Shown here one piece after another: positions 1 through 10,710 of a stretch of DNA of 64,000 nt. Every line of letters starts with the position of its first letter. Position 1 is the first letter of the stretch. The stretch lies in contig OX377205.1 of NCBI GenBank assembly GCA_947396885.1, positions 21,315,407 to 21,379,406 of the forward strand, read 5' to 3'. The stretch comes from Heligmosomoides polygyrus polygyrus. Taxonomy: Eukaryota; Nematoda; Chromadorea; Rhabditida; Heligmosomidae. The notes below the pieces were generated by a model. The model was not told where the DNA came from. It searched no databases and saw nothing but the letters and a program-made list of their open reading frames with translations. The translations under genes and the position numbers were made by a program.

Positions 1-14
1 ACTCTATTGTCAAT

Positions 15-215
15 AGGGACAATCGCAGAGTGTATAACATCTTCAATGTGTTCCACAGTACAGATGTTAGCACCTTTCTCGAAGTCTACAAGTTATACAT
101 TCGTCCCACACTTTAGACGAATACTACAGTCTTCTGCCCGTATGAGAAGAAAGATATTCTCGCAATCCAAAGAGTTCAAAACACGTTTACACGCAAATTA
201 TCCCTACGGTCATTC
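15..215 (+). pseudogene. LINE (CR1/Jockey-like) RT C-terminal fragment
   Basis: A degenerate stretch of the region after the reverse transcriptase core of a non-LTR retrotransposon. One frame reads STDVSTFLEVYKLYIRPTL, a stop, then TNTTVFCPYEKKDILAIQ and RVQNTFTRKLSLR. The same signature (VYKxYVRPILE, then KKDI, then VQNxFTRKL) recurs in the LINE copies near 11.3 kb, 47.0 kb and 51.8 kb, which is how I recognise it. It is truncated on both sides; the right side stops where the inverted-repeat element at 217 begins. No catalytic residues are present, so it is a dead fossil. The LINE class is secure, the exact clade is inferred. Confidence 0.72.
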
Positions 216-216
216 A

Positions 217-1352
217 GGGGCCGGATTTATGAACGCGGCCGGAGGTAAATTCTACCCCCACTCACCTCGACGGCCATTTACCCGCCACTTTTCCTGAACT
301 TACCTCCGTTTTCTGATTCATGACGACCTAGGCGGGGGTTTTGCTCCGCGGCCAATTTCTGACCCAATGTGCATGCCTCCGCTGGCCCGCTGGCATCAGC
401 TGACAGCGAAACCAAGCAGTCACACTTGCTGCTGGGACGTCGCTGGCACCGACACTAGCAGCATCGTATTTAGGGGAAATGAAATGTGAAATATGGGGTT
501 GGGCGAGCTGGAGGAGGGGAGAGGGAGGGAGAGGGGTGGAAAGTAGTAGCAGGAAGTACAGAAACAATGGTAAATGTGGGCCTACATGACTAATAATGGG
601 TGCCATCCACCACAGTAGCCCACCAAGGAAGGCTAAGGTGGTGGACGGGCATAGTCACCCCACGCAAATCATAAATTACTATTTGTGTGGTGGACTAGGC
701 TCATGGTGGCCAAAGCCGACCCACAATGCCACTAAAGGAAGCAATTCACTTAAAAATAAGTGGCATTGTGGGCCGCCATGGTCCACAGAGCCCAAATATC
801 ATGAAATGCAAGCCTAATAGAGAGAAACAAAAGGTAAAACAACTCACCGAAGTGCGGCGAAGGATGTGCGCATGGCGATGGCAACTAGGCGCCCCTGCCA
901 GGCATTGAATTTGCGGCTGGCGGCCAGCTCAGAGCTAGCTAAGGGCCAGCGGACGTTGCTGGAGAACTGGTCCGCTTGGCATAGTGCCGAGGCGGCGCGG
1001 TTTTTTGTCGCGTCGTCTCGTGCACTCCTCGCTTCCCTGTTCGCCACACCCCGGAGTCCCTTCCCTAGCCCAATCTGGAGACTCACTCTGCTCATCTGAC
1101 TCTCACCGCTCGCGCGTGACGGAATTTTTCAGGGACCAGTTCACATGTAATCGACAGCGGAGGCATGCATTGGGTCAGAAGTTGGCCGCGGAGCAAAACC
1201 CTCGCCTTGGAGGTAAATGTTCGCGCTGACGGGTAGCATTTCGACACTTACCTCGGATTTTTCCCGCTGCGCGTTCATGAATCGCGCGTAAGTGGGGAGT
1301 GGGGGTAAATTTTGCACTTACCTGCCGGTAAATCGTTCATGAATTCGGGTCC
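217..1352. repeat. Inverted-repeat (MITE-like) element, ~190-bp arms
   Basis: The left end (GGGGCCGGATTTATGAACG) and right end (CGTTCATGAATTCGGGTCC) are inverted copies, and the match continues inward: 332-386 pairs with 1153-1206, sharing the inverted blocks around GCATGCCTCCGCTG and GGCCGCGGAGCAAAACC. Between the arms, 596-830 holds smaller hairpins around CCACAATGCCACT. No transposase frame is visible. The ends resemble those of the 140-190-bp MITE family at 33397, 42601 and 59908 (GGCCGGATTCATCAACG), so it may be a larger relative. The superfamily is unknown. Confidence 0.65.
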
Positions 1353-1931
1353 AGGCTGTCATACACTGATATTCCTAGCTCATGCGACAGAAATATCCGT
1401 CTTCTTGGAATGGAGACAAAAAATATATGATTGGCTTATGGCCGTTAAGATTCTAAAAGGCACGACAAATCTCAGAATTTCGGATTTTTCATACTGGCTC
1501 TCTCCTCCACAAGGGGCGTATCGAAATCAGTACAAATGCAGCCAGTAGCTTGGTCAGAACAAGGGTTTTCAGCTCTAGAACACGGACATGTTTCAGTAGA
1601 GTTCTTAGGTCTTCCGGCTGGTTTTTAAGTTACGCTTCTTTCAAAAAGCAGATTGCCAAGTTCGTTGATTGACGTGTTTATGCTTTTACAATTATGTAAT
1701 GTTTGTTTTTACTGTTTCGGTTCAATTTACTGCTTTTCTCATTTGTAGAGTATTGAATGTTGTCTGATTCCTAGCATTGAGTTTTAGCTTCTATTCTTGA
1801 TTTGTCTCGTTTTGGTTCTCTTTGGGTTGTTTGTTTCTAGTGTCGATAACGGCACTCACAATAAATAAAAACATTATATACACATCTTAGTTTTGACCAA
1901 CTAGCTGGGAAACTTGTGAAGCACGGACGTC
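1353..1931. other. No recognised feature
   Basis: T-rich sequence with no supported coding region or repeat. Confidence 0.4.
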
Positions 1932-2562
1932 CAGACCAACCCCTGTCCTAACAACAATAACAACAATAAATAGAAATACAACCATGAAATATAATACTAA
2001 AGTTAACTAATAAATTTGTAATTTTTAATGCAGTAAAAAATTTATTCAATACTTTTATTAATGTAAAAATATCCTTAAATAAAACATAAATAAAAATAAT
2101 GTTGAACTTTTTGAATTTACTAAATAATAAATCGTAATTGTGAATGATGATAAAAAAAGAATAACATTAAATAATAGCGATTAATAATTAGTAGTGCAAA
2201 AAGACAATTGGAAATTACTAATTATACGAAATAATAGTTGATTATCGCCTGTTCCTATTATTTGTTGCTACTCACTATTGTTTGTTGCTATATAATGTTA
2301 TCCATCAGTACTAAATATTATTTAACATTATTCTTTTTATCATCGTTCATAATTACGAGTCTTTATTATCTAATAAATTCAAAAAATTTATCATTTTTAT
2401 TTATAAGTTTTGTTCAAGGATATTTTTATATTGATAAAAGTGGCAAATAAATGTTTTGCTGCATTAAAAATTAAAAATTCATTAGTTAATTATATTATTA
2501 TGTTTCAATATTGGTTATTTTTATTTATTGTTGTTATTATTGTTAGGACAGGGATTGGTCTG
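1932..2562. repeat. AT-rich foldback element, ~300-bp arms
   Basis: Left CAGACCAACCCCTGTCCTAA and right TTAGGACAGGGATTGGTCTG are inverted. The arms stay alignable almost to the centre near 2240: TTAATGCAGTAAAAAATTTA on the left mirrors TAAATGTTTTGCTGCATTAA on the right, and both carry CTTTTAT(C/T)AATATAAAAATATCC-type sequence. It is strongly AT-rich compared with its flanks. Short ORFs inside are chance. It is a non-autonomous foldback or MITE of unknown class. Confidence 0.75.
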
Positions 2563-3556
2563 AAGGTCTGCTTGTCCCTACTCTTTGCGCTGCCGTCGTC
2601 TCCAGTACGACTACAGCATAAGCGCTACAAATGAGGGAGCCTTGGCCAGAAAGTCGCGCCGATGACCTCACGTATACTGCGCTTGCCGGCTCTTTTTCGT
2701 GTCGTCGTCCGGTGTTCTAGGGCAACACCTGGCCTCCTGCTGCCTTCGATCATCGAGACTCTCTGAGTGGGGCGATGAGGATAGGTTTTGTGAAAAGATG
2801 AACCCAAATGAATTCTCTGCTATTATTAAATAACATTTGCATGTGAACTCTTCCAGTGTTCGTTTTTCCGACCCGTCCTCCGAATGTGCAGTCCTTCAAT
2901 ATTTGTTTTCGTTGTGTTAGGAGATGAAGTCGTTGAGCAGCAGTGGATGTTACGAAAAGGAGGAATCTGCTGCCGAATCAAGGAGAGCGATGAGCTTCCC
3001 GAATTCTCTTGTATTCTCGTTTCGAACACGAGCTTTGCACCAGCTCGAATAAAAGAATAAAATGAAACATTTCTACTGGGTAGGCTGTCACAAGATACCA
3101 GGAAGCTACAAGACTACAGTAGAATAAAAGCAATTCCGGAGACGCATTCTTTCGATTAATTCGTCCTGATCGGCAAGCCTCCGTAACGCCTTCAAGTCTG
3201 CTTTGTTCTATTCGACGCAGCCTACAGCGAAATCGTGCAATTATTTCCCGGTAAATTTTCATTTCTGTAACCTGAACATTTTCCCAAAAAATATTACGCG
3301 TAAGCAAGCTTGGTGACGAGCCCGTCGTCCATTACTTCGGGCATTAGAGATAATTTGAATTTTATAACGCCGGAGTTCTCCAGTATGCATTAGAGGATGT
3401 GGAGAGCTCCTCCGCAGTGCGACTTGAGGTAATGATAAGCACTCATATCAACTCATTCCCACTCAACTGAACGCGGAATGGAAGTTGAGAAATAACGGCG
3501 ATTCATCGGAATCTCATCCGTTCCTCATGAACATCGTCTTCGCAAAATTCAGGCGT
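2563..3556. other. No recognised feature
   Basis: Open frames of 60-109 codons on the minus strand show no recognisable domain. At 3557-3590 there is one isolated end resembling the Harbinger-like MITE at 5090 (TAAAGGCCTCC then ACACTTTTGC). Confidence 0.4.
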
Positions 3557-3638
3557 AATCTAAAGGCCTCCACACACTTTTGCTCAACGCGAGAGCCCAT
3601 TTTTAATTATAGGGCAGAGAAGCAGAGTTTGCCGATGA

Positions 3639-3685
3639 TAAGTCGTTGATGTAAGTCCTGGGGTCGGACTTACATCAACGACTTA
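3639..3685. repeat. Perfect 20-bp hairpin at the edge of a MITE
   Basis: TAAGTCGTTGATGTAAGTCC at 3639-3658 is the exact reverse complement of 3666-3685, with a 7-nt loop. The right arm is the terminus of the MITE that begins here, so this looks like a second, inverted MITE end abutting the first. Confidence 0.85.
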
Positions 3686-3798
3686 TTTAGCTTTAACAGA
3701 GAATTCACGGTAGAAAACTCTGATAACGCGGCTTATCAAGCGAAATGGTGAGCGATAAGCCGAGTTATCTGAGTTCTCCGCAGTGAATTCTTTGTTAA

Positions 3799-4654
3799 CC
3801 CTTTCACGACATTTTCCGACAATGTCGTCGGACACTTTTTTGCCGCGTGGGCAATGTCCGACGATGTCGTCGGACACCATCATAAAAATAGTTCAAGGAA
3901 AATTATCACACATTTAATAGTACAATTTTAATCAATGATAATCTAATAGCTACGGTCAAGACGGTCCCTGGGAAACTTCAATCGTTACTGTTTTTCGTAT
4001 TTATCAAATAACCAGTCGTTCAGCGGCCTAGCGGCCGCCTATGACTGGTTGGGGGCTTCGCCCCCAAACCCCGACAATAGGACGCCATGGCCGCTACGGG
4101 TTTCCTATTCTTCCCTGGGCCTTCTGACTTTTATGTTGATCGAGATGGATCGATTGATCCGACGTCAGATTCGTGTTCAGCGATCTCGATTACCCCAGGG
4201 CCGAAGTTTCGCGCCACTTGAGCGCCATCCTCAAAAAATCGATAATATCGATCGATATCGATTGGTCGACTTCAGATTCGTGTTCAGCGACCTTGGTTAC
4301 TCCCAGGGCCGAAGTTTCGCGCCACTTGAGCGCCATCCTCAAAAAATCGATAATATCGATCGATATCGATTGGTCGACTTCAGATTCGTGTTCAGCGACC
4401 TTGATTACCCCCAGAGCCGAAGTTTCGCGTCACTTGAGCGACATCCTCAAAAATCGATAATATCGATCGATATCGATTGGTCGACTTCAGATTCGTGTTC
4501 AGCGACCTCGATTACCCCCAGGGCCGAAGTTTTGGGCCGCCGACGTGTTCGGCACGTCGGCGGCTCGCCATGCACGGTTGCCGACGTGTTCAGCTGCCGC
4601 GCCCCAACTCAAAGTGTGACGGACGGACGGACGGACGGACGGACGGACGGACGG

Positions 4655-4686
<32 letters not shown>

Positions 4687-4827
4687 ACACACACAGTGAC
4701 ACACACACACGCTTGCTCCTTTATATATAGTAGGATACAAGTAAAATAATTCAAATAATCAGTGCGCGGGAAAAATGCGAGCTGTCTCACGCGGCAGTCA
4801 CCTCAAATCGCGCGTGTCGTGAAAGGG
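3799..4827. mobile_element. piggyBac-like non-autonomous element (TTAA-flanked)
   Basis: TTAA at 3795-3798 and 4828-4831 flank inverted ends CCCTTTCACGACA and TGTCGTGAAAGGG. A TTAA target plus ends starting CCC are diagnostic of the piggyBac superfamily. Subterminal palindromes GTCCGACGATGTCGTCGGAC and relatives lie just inside the left end (3822-3880). A shorter copy with the same end and palindromes is at 20230-20391. There is no transposase frame. The middle (about 4010-4736) is a separate repeat inserted into it. Confidence 0.82.
4010..4736. repeat. Composite repeat: GC-rich hairpin head, 108-bp tandem array, GACG and CA microsatellites
   Basis: It starts with a head (AGTCGTTCAGCGGCCTAGCG, then the hairpin TTGGGGGCTTCGCCCCCAA) that recurs at 10101-10160. 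About three tandem units of 107-108 bp follow (GGTCGAC recurs at 4264, 4372 and 4479), each carrying ATCGATATCGAT and CAGATTCGTGTTCAGCGACC. It ends with (GACG)n at 4617-4654, (CA)n at 4655-4710 and TATATATAGTAGGATA. The same microsatellite end occurs inverted at 6990-7235. The 216-codon ORF here is only the tandem repeat read through. The transposon class is not known; a Helitron is possible but no CTRR end with hairpin was established. Confidence 0.7.
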
Positions 4828-4865
4828 TTAAAGTTATGTAAGTCGTTGATGAATCCGACACCTGG

Positions 4866-5086
4866 GCGGCAGGAGCGCGCCGTCAAAGCGGCATCAGCTG
4901 CCGTCAACGCGGCAGCGGCAATAATGATTCGAGGCATTATTGCTGCTGCAGCCGCTTTGCTGCTGGCAACTTCTGTCTGGGCTCTAACTGATAGTGGAGG
5001 GATCTGGAATGGAAAGTGATAAAGATAGTGATGATGGAACCGCATTGGCGATGGAGTACGCTGCAAAGCTGAGAATGAGTGCCGTC
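4866..5086. repeat. Partial inverted copy of the neighbouring Harbinger-like MITE
   Basis: This stretch is the inverse of roughly 5172-5400 inside the adjacent element: ATGATTCGAGGCATTATTG here versus CAATAATGCCTCGAATCAT there, plus matching blocks around GCCCAGACAGAA. It makes a ~200-bp inverted duplication spaced by about 85 bp. The ORFs across it on both strands (alanine-rich) are artefacts of GC-rich repeat sequence. Confidence 0.7.
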
Positions 5087-5089
5087 TAA

Positions 5090-5509
5090 AGGCCTCCGCA
5101 CACTTTTGCGGCATGTAGCAGGTGGCAAAGCTGCCTCGTAGGAGGCGAAACTGTTTTTACTACCTGCCGTAAGCGGCACTCACTCTCGGCCTAGCAGCCC
5201 CACTCCATCGCCAACGCGGTTTCATTATCATTATCAGTTTCCATTCTAGATCCCGCCACGATCAGCTAGAGCCCAGACAGAAATTGTCGGCTGCAAAGCG
5301 ATAGCAGCGTCAATAATGCCTCGAATCATTATTGCCGCTGCCGCGTTGACCGCAGCTGCTGCCGCTTTGGCAGCACCGCGCTTGCCGCGTAGGCGGCGGA
5401 TCAGTGGCAGTCCGGACAGCGGCACTTTTGTCTCGCGCGCCGATTCTGCGTCTCTGCCCTATGCTTAAAGATATGGCTGCCGCGTTGCCGCAAAAGTGTG
5501 CGTAGGGCT
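5090..5509. mobile_element. Harbinger-like MITE with TAA target duplication
   Basis: Ends are AGGCCTCCGCACACTTTTGC and, inverted, AGCCCTACGCACACTTTTGC. TAA stands on both sides (5087-5089 and 5510-5512). A 3-bp TWA duplication is typical of the PIF/Harbinger superfamily. No protein is encoded. A similar isolated end lies near 3557, and a related but distinct element is at 48034-48369. Confidence 0.65.
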
Positions 5510-5712
5510 TAACTGTTCCACATACAAAAGTCAGTCAGCATTCGTTCCGCTTGGCTAACGCTCGCTGTCCTGTGCAGGATATTGCCAGTGAAGCAGGGAT
5601 GGTGCTGTTGGCGGCCGTCGATCTTCACTCCGATGTATTCCCACTCAGTCAGACACCGTTTTCGAGGGGCGCTGAAGAGCCTTGAACTATGCAATCTTAA
5701 TGTCGAAACCAC
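5509..5712 (-). pseudogene. RTE-type RT fragment
   Basis: The minus strand reads RLFSAPRKRCLTEWEYIGVK then IDGRQQHHP and SVSQAERMLTDF. These match the stretch between the QGDTISPKLFSATLENV motif and the post-FADD segment of the RTE element family also seen at 8240-8440 and 48403-48946. The FADD box itself is lost. It is a short internal relic abutting the MITE end at 5509; its function as an RT is gone. Confidence 0.6.
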
Positions 5713-6004
5713 CCCGTCAAGCTGAAGAAGGTGCTGTTGTGGAATTCACAACTAGAACGAAGAAGCCTACGGTGTTCTGAAACCTCTCCGCAATACGTTG
5801 TACACTGTTGTTGCATTTCGCGGTATACAAAACAACCGGACCTAATGGAACCAGCTAATGTGATTTCCAGACTAACGTGTGCCTTGCTAGTGCTCTAGCC
5901 ATAAAACGTTCTAAACGTGCCGTTGCTTTCGAAGTGAAAAAGTCCAACGGAGAAGGATCTGTCCTCTTTCTACTCAGCGCTAGAACGACAGAGTTCAAAA
6001 CTCA

Positions 6005-6266
6005 ATCGGCATTACTCAATTCCCTTTTGGGATGGGCGACGCGGTTTTCTCCAACATGACATCGTGGGGGTGATTTGAATGCGCGCATTTGTTCTGTAGA
6101 ATAAGATACGGTCCAAGTCAGCGCTTTGTTCTTCTCTGACAGGTCAGGTACTAATTCATCAACCACGGAAGGATGAAAGCCATGGTTGGCCGGGAAATTC
6201 GAAACGAAAACATGGCATCAGGTGCAAGCGACAGCCGGCACCTCTTCCGACTGCGCTCCACGTGCC
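6005..6266 (-). mobile_element. SINE-A copy (tRNA-derived), near full length
   Basis: On the minus strand it begins GGCACGTGGAGCGCAGTCGG (degenerate A box) followed by the variable region and GGCCAACCATGG-type body. It ends in the block complementary to ATTACTCAATTCCCTTTTGG. It aligns throughout with the copy at 16572-16864. No clear TSD remains, so it is an older insertion. Confidence 0.7.
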
Positions 6267-6989
6267 GTCGTCCATAGCACTATGAAAATTTAAACCAAAA
6301 CTATCACAATAAAGCTATTAAGTAGAGATTTATAAACAATGCAGCTGCAGAAGACCATCTAACTATAAGCTGATGCTGGATCCTCTTATGGCTAGATATG
6401 TACCAAGGTGCCTTTGGGTTGCCTGTTGAGCATCGTTTCACAATGTTACCTATGTCTGAGTTAAAGAGGGCCGCTGCCTCAACCTTCAGCAGATGACAGA
6501 TTGCACATCGACGAAAATAAATCTTTATAATACACGAGAGCTTCGGAATGTTAACACTCTTCACAAAAGAGATATCATGCTAAGGTTAACCAACTTATTA
6601 CACAACATATACATGAAGCCAATGCAAGAAGCTACATTCATATTTATGGATTTTCCTCGTGTTTTTCCATGCTTTCAGTTCCGAAAGGCAGTCCTTCCTC
6701 ATCGTCGTCGAAAGTCGCCTCGCCTTGCATTCGAGTCAAATTGAAAAGCGCGGCGCACACTATCACCACCTTCGCCAGTTTCGCCACCGGCAGTCTGAAA
6801 CCAGAGCACAGCTGATTCTGGCCGCGAACATTGACAGATCTAGTGCCGATACTGCGCTAGATACTATACTAATTTTTTGGCACCCATTCAGGGTCTATTC
6901 TAAAATAATGCAGTTCATCGTAGTGCAGGATTGTCTACACAGGTCTTGGTCCAGTATTACTGGGTGAGCTCTGCTTCGCTATTGAGAAG
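6267..6989. other. No recognised feature
   Basis: Overlapping short ORFs on both strands without recognisable motifs. Confidence 0.4.
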
Positions 6990-7021
6990 ATCCTACTATC
7001 CTACTATACATATATAACAAA

Positions 7022-7061
<40 letters not shown>

Positions 7062-7235
7062 GAGTGTGTGTGTGTGCGTGTGTGTCCGTCCTTCCGTTTG
7101 TCCGTCCGTCCGTCACAACTGGAGTGGGGGCACAGCGTCCTGGCGATATTCAACGATTGATGGCGACCCGAAACTTTAGCCCTGGGAGTAATCGAGGTCG
7201 TTGAATATGAATCTGAAGTTTGTTTTTGAATTATC
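6990..7235 (-). repeat. GT/TCCG microsatellite end of the composite repeat (inverted copy)
   Basis: ATCCTACTATCCTACTATAC is followed by (GT)n, then (TCCG)n, then TTTAGCCCTGGGAGTAATCG. In reverse this is the same order as the end of the element at 4010-4736. Internal sequence matches that element's AGATTCGTGTTCAGCGACC block in degenerate form. The element is truncated on the inner side. Confidence 0.65.
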
Positions 7236-7398
7236 GATCACCGTCAGTTGGCATTGATCAAATTATCTTTTTTTTCGCGGATGTCGTTCATTTTTTCTGT
7301 TTCTCTCTAACTTGCCGCAATCGACGTAGTTAAAGCGTTCTTCCTACGGACACCATGACATAGGTTGCAGCTGAAATTGATACTGAGAAGTTACTACT

Positions 7399-8440
7399 AC
7401 GGCGAAGATGAGAGTCCGCTCTGACACCTCTATGATAAAGGAAGACCTCAAGGAGAGAAGGGCGGAAGTGTTGGCTGAAGCAGCAGAGGCAGGGTTGAGC
7501 AACCGCAATGCCCGCCGGAACTTCGCCAACTTCAAGACCAAGATGACCGCTCTCCGACGTTCTGACGGAACCGTCACCTCTTCTAGAAGGACCATGGAGA
7601 AGGTCATCCACGACTTCTACTCCGATCTCTTCGATAGCCACGTCCACCTGCCCCCATGCCATCTTCCGCAGGATGGATACGTCGTCCCCTCTGTTCTCCG
7701 TTCCGAGATCCGGCACACCATCTCGTCGGTGAAGAAACGCAGCACCCGATCCCAACACGACCAGACCCGAACACCTGAAGAACCTCCCGCCAGCGCTCAT
7801 CAACATCCCGGCGCGGGTCTTCACGCGCTACCTGTCGGAGTGCAAGGTTCCATCTCAGTGGAAGACCAGCAAGACCGTCTTGCTGTACAAGAAGAGAGAC
7901 GTGCACGACATTGGCAACTATCGCCCGATCTGCCTGCTGTCCGTAGTCTACAAGCTGTTCACTCGAGTGATCCTGAATAGGATCAGCAGAATGCTGGACG
8001 AAGGACAGCCATGCGAACAAGCAGAATTTCGGAGAGGATTCAGCACGATCGACCACATACACACCATTACGAAGCTCATCGAAGTGTCGCGAGAGTACAA
8101 GCTGCCGCTGTGCCTTACGTTCATCGACCTGAAGAAGGCATTCGACTTCATCGAGACTGAAGCGGTCCTCGAAGCCCTGCTCACTCAGGGCGTTCCTACT
8201 GAACACATCAGACTCCTTCGAGAGCTGTACAGTGGGTTCAGGACGAGACTCTCCATTCTACAACGACGTCGTCATCGACGTGAACAGAGGGGTTCGGCAA
8301 GGGGATACCATATCCCCAGAGCTATTCAGCGCCACCATCGAAAACGTCATGGGCGAACTAGAAAGCGAAGACATGGGAGTGAAGGTCAACGGCCGCTGCA
8401 CCATCTTCGCTTCGCTGACGACCCCAATCTGACAGACTGA
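7399..8440 (+). pseudogene. RTE-type LINE, linker and RT domain, frameshifted
   Basis: The first frame (7408-7750) reads SMIKEDLKERRAEVLAEAAE and MEKVIHDFYSDLFDSHVHLP, the linker between endonuclease and RT in strongylid RTE elements. After a frameshift, 7880-8240 gives LLYKKRDVHDIGNYRPICLL (the NYRPI box) and CLTFIDLKKAFDFIETEAV (RT motif A, its aspartate inside F-I-D). After another shift, 8232-8400 gives RGVRQGDTISPELFSATIEN. The FADD box is broken (RFADDPNL in one frame). At least two frameshifts make it inactive. The 3' third and tail are absent. This family is the one I recall as highly repeated in hookworms. Confidence 0.85.
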
Positions 8441-10079
8441 AGCTTGTGATCCATTTTGAAGGCCAGGGTCCGCGCCAAGCGCCACCCAGCCCGGAGGCCC
8501 AGAAGGAATCTCTGCGTCGGGAGTGGCAACCACTATCTCCAGATGACCTGCGGCCCATCGCCAAAAACTTGGCCAAGCGTTTTGACTTCTACATTCGCGC
8601 CAAAGGGGAGGGGGGAGGCAGATCGGATACGGTCGAATATAGTGTTGTCCAGTGTCTATGTTGTTGTTATTTATGTATTGTTTTGTAGAGTTGTCAGTTG
8701 CCTCATAGTTAAAATTGAAAAACCTTTATCACGTTATTTTGCAACACCCTGTATAGCGGCGAAAGACTATGCAGGGAACGATCGTGGTTCAGGTGTGAGT
8801 GAAGCTAGTTCATGGGTGAGAGGTCAAGCGTTCGATAGATGTGCGAAATGTGTAAAGCAGCAGCACTTATTGTTAGGAGCGCAGACATACGCATCAGACC
8901 CCTTCCTGGTAAGTAGCTTAAGCGCCCTGTTTATGCACTCCAACTCTGGCAGCATCAAACCTAAGGCAAGGATGGTGTAGCATCAGTGCTCTGATTTTCC
9001 GACACGTTCACGCCCCACCATGCTCGCCATATTGTAGACAAGGACTTTTTTGTCTGTTTTAAAGATTCTTCTATTAAGCCTCCGAATTCAGGTGTCGTGG
9101 ATCGAACCAGTGAAAGTAGAACTTACGCAGACGTCCCGGTCAGTATTGGAAACTGGTTTTTCAAGAGTCGAACAGCAGTCAACACAGTCTCATACGCTTC
9201 GGCAATCCGTATGGTCTGCTCTTCTGCTCAAATAATCAATACTGTACAGTATTCTTTGAAACTGAACGATTAAGAATGACGCACCTACAGCATTCTGGTT
9301 GCCCACACTAGACGGTGTTAGCAAGAAAAATTCGTTGTGGTAATTATCGCCGGCGATCAGGCGGCCCTTTGCTGTCCCGTCGCAAAACTGGTCGTAAAGC
9401 ACGCTATTTCGGAAAACCTGAAACAGATTCTTCAGAGAGCGCAACGAAGAGGGCCTGCAACGCAGCGAAGATGTCAATCGTACGGTGTTATCGTCAACGT
9501 CACCGGAGTACTTCGCAAAAACCCATCGAAACCTCATCCGGTGGTCGCAAACGAATCCGACGTTCAGCGACTGCTCATCATTTCTGGAATTAGCTTTCGT
9601 TTATTCTCTAAAACTATAGTAAATCTAGATTGACGAATACAGAGTAGTCTTATCAGCGAATGGTATGGTTGCTCACAAAACTAGGACTGAACATGGCCTA
9701 CCCTAGTAGAAAACGGGTAGTGGTACTGGGCCTAAAAACGCAAGCAGTACCTGAAAGACCATAGCCTTTGCTGATTGTAAAGCTATTGGAAAAACTTAAA
9801 GAATCCCTTGAAAATTAAAATTTCGTGAATGATGCGCCGTGCATCAGTCGAGCGCCAAATTTCCGAAGACGTGATTGACGTTGTATTTGGTAAATGCTTG
9901 TCACAGTCGCGTCGTAAACTCGTCATAACGCTGCTATACGCTACTTTTAAAATGAAAAGCGATTCTTTAATAGGTTCAGGGAAGCGGAGCCATGCTCGTA
10001 CAACGGATGGACTGGTTCGAATCTTTGGCTGAACAATCGAAGGAACTCCAAGATGAGGCCAATTCTGACATATCCTATC
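8441..10079. other. No recognised gene
   Basis: Several ORFs of 60-174 codons overlap in different frames with no recognisable domain. The only landmark is GCAACACCCTGTATA at about 8741, which resembles a transposon end but has no visible partner. Confidence 0.35.
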
Positions 10080-10600
10080 CTACATTATATATATATACCA
10101 GTCGTTCAGCGGCCTAGCGGCCGCCTCCGACTGGTTGGGGGCTTCGCCCCCAAACCCCGAGAAGAGAACACTCCGACCATCTTCTTTTCCCAACTTTTAG
10201 ACCTTCATACCTCAAAAACAAACTTCAGATTCGTGTTCAGCGACCTCGATTACCCCCACGGCCGAAGTTTAGCGGTGAACCGCAAAAGGGCTGACAATAA
10301 AGGGGAACCACTGATAAGGGACCAGTTAAGGGGGTTCAGTGAAGGTGATGGACCTGTTTTGCCTTATTCCGCTATACTATTCTATATAGCAGAACCAGTT
10401 TTTTACTGTAATGAATGAGAGAAGGCCTAAAGAGGAGAAGAAGACGTTCGGGGTGTTGTATTCTCCGGGTTTGAGGCGAAGCCCCAACCAGACGTATGGC
10501 GGCCGGCACGCCGTCGAACGTCTGGTTATAGATACGGCAGATCGGCCACATGTTGGAGTTTCTTATGCGCACACGGGTCCACTTTTCTATCGGAACCTCT
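10080..10600. repeat. Second copy of the GC-rich head repeat, with an inverted degenerate copy
   Basis: CAGTCGTTCAGCGGCCTAGC and the TTGGGGGCTTCGCCCCCAA hairpin recur here, followed at 10226 by AGATTCGTGTTCAGCGACCT. Near 10440-10530 an inverted, decayed version (AGGCGAAGCCCCAACCAGAC) closes the region. The microsatellites and the 108-bp array of the 4-kb copy are missing. ORFs here follow the repeat, not a gene. Confidence 0.6.
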
Positions 10601-10710
10601 AAAACCATACATCGACACACGAGAGCTGCTCCGAAATAACTTTTGCTAAAAACTTCTCTCATAGACGTTTGCATCTTAATGTTTACCGTTTTCACGTAGA
10701 ATTGGACAGG

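Larger units (their letters stand above)
3659..4864. mobile_element. MITE of the GATTCATCAACGACTTA family, split by a nested insertion
   Basis: The left part, 3659-3794, carries GGACTTACATCAACGACTTA and the internal GATAACGCGGCTTATC block. The right end, AAGTCGTTGATGAATCCGAC, lies at 4840-4859, about 1 kb away. Between them sits a piggyBac-like element flanked by TTAA. Removing that element and one TTAA restores TTTGTTAAAGTTATGTAAGT, which aligns with the unbroken paralog near 60030 (TCTGTTAAAGTACTGTAAGT). Other copies of the family are at 33397-33535, 42601-42787 and 59908-60070. No transposase is encoded. Confidence 0.82.

Noticed and set aside
4049..4699. 216-codon ORF
   Set aside because: It is the 108-bp tandem repeat (36 codons per unit) read in one frame, running into the GACG and CA microsatellites.
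4617..4710. CRISPR-like or telomeric repeat
   Set aside because: Simple GACG and CA microsatellites; no spacers, and no TTAGGC telomere array occurs in the window.
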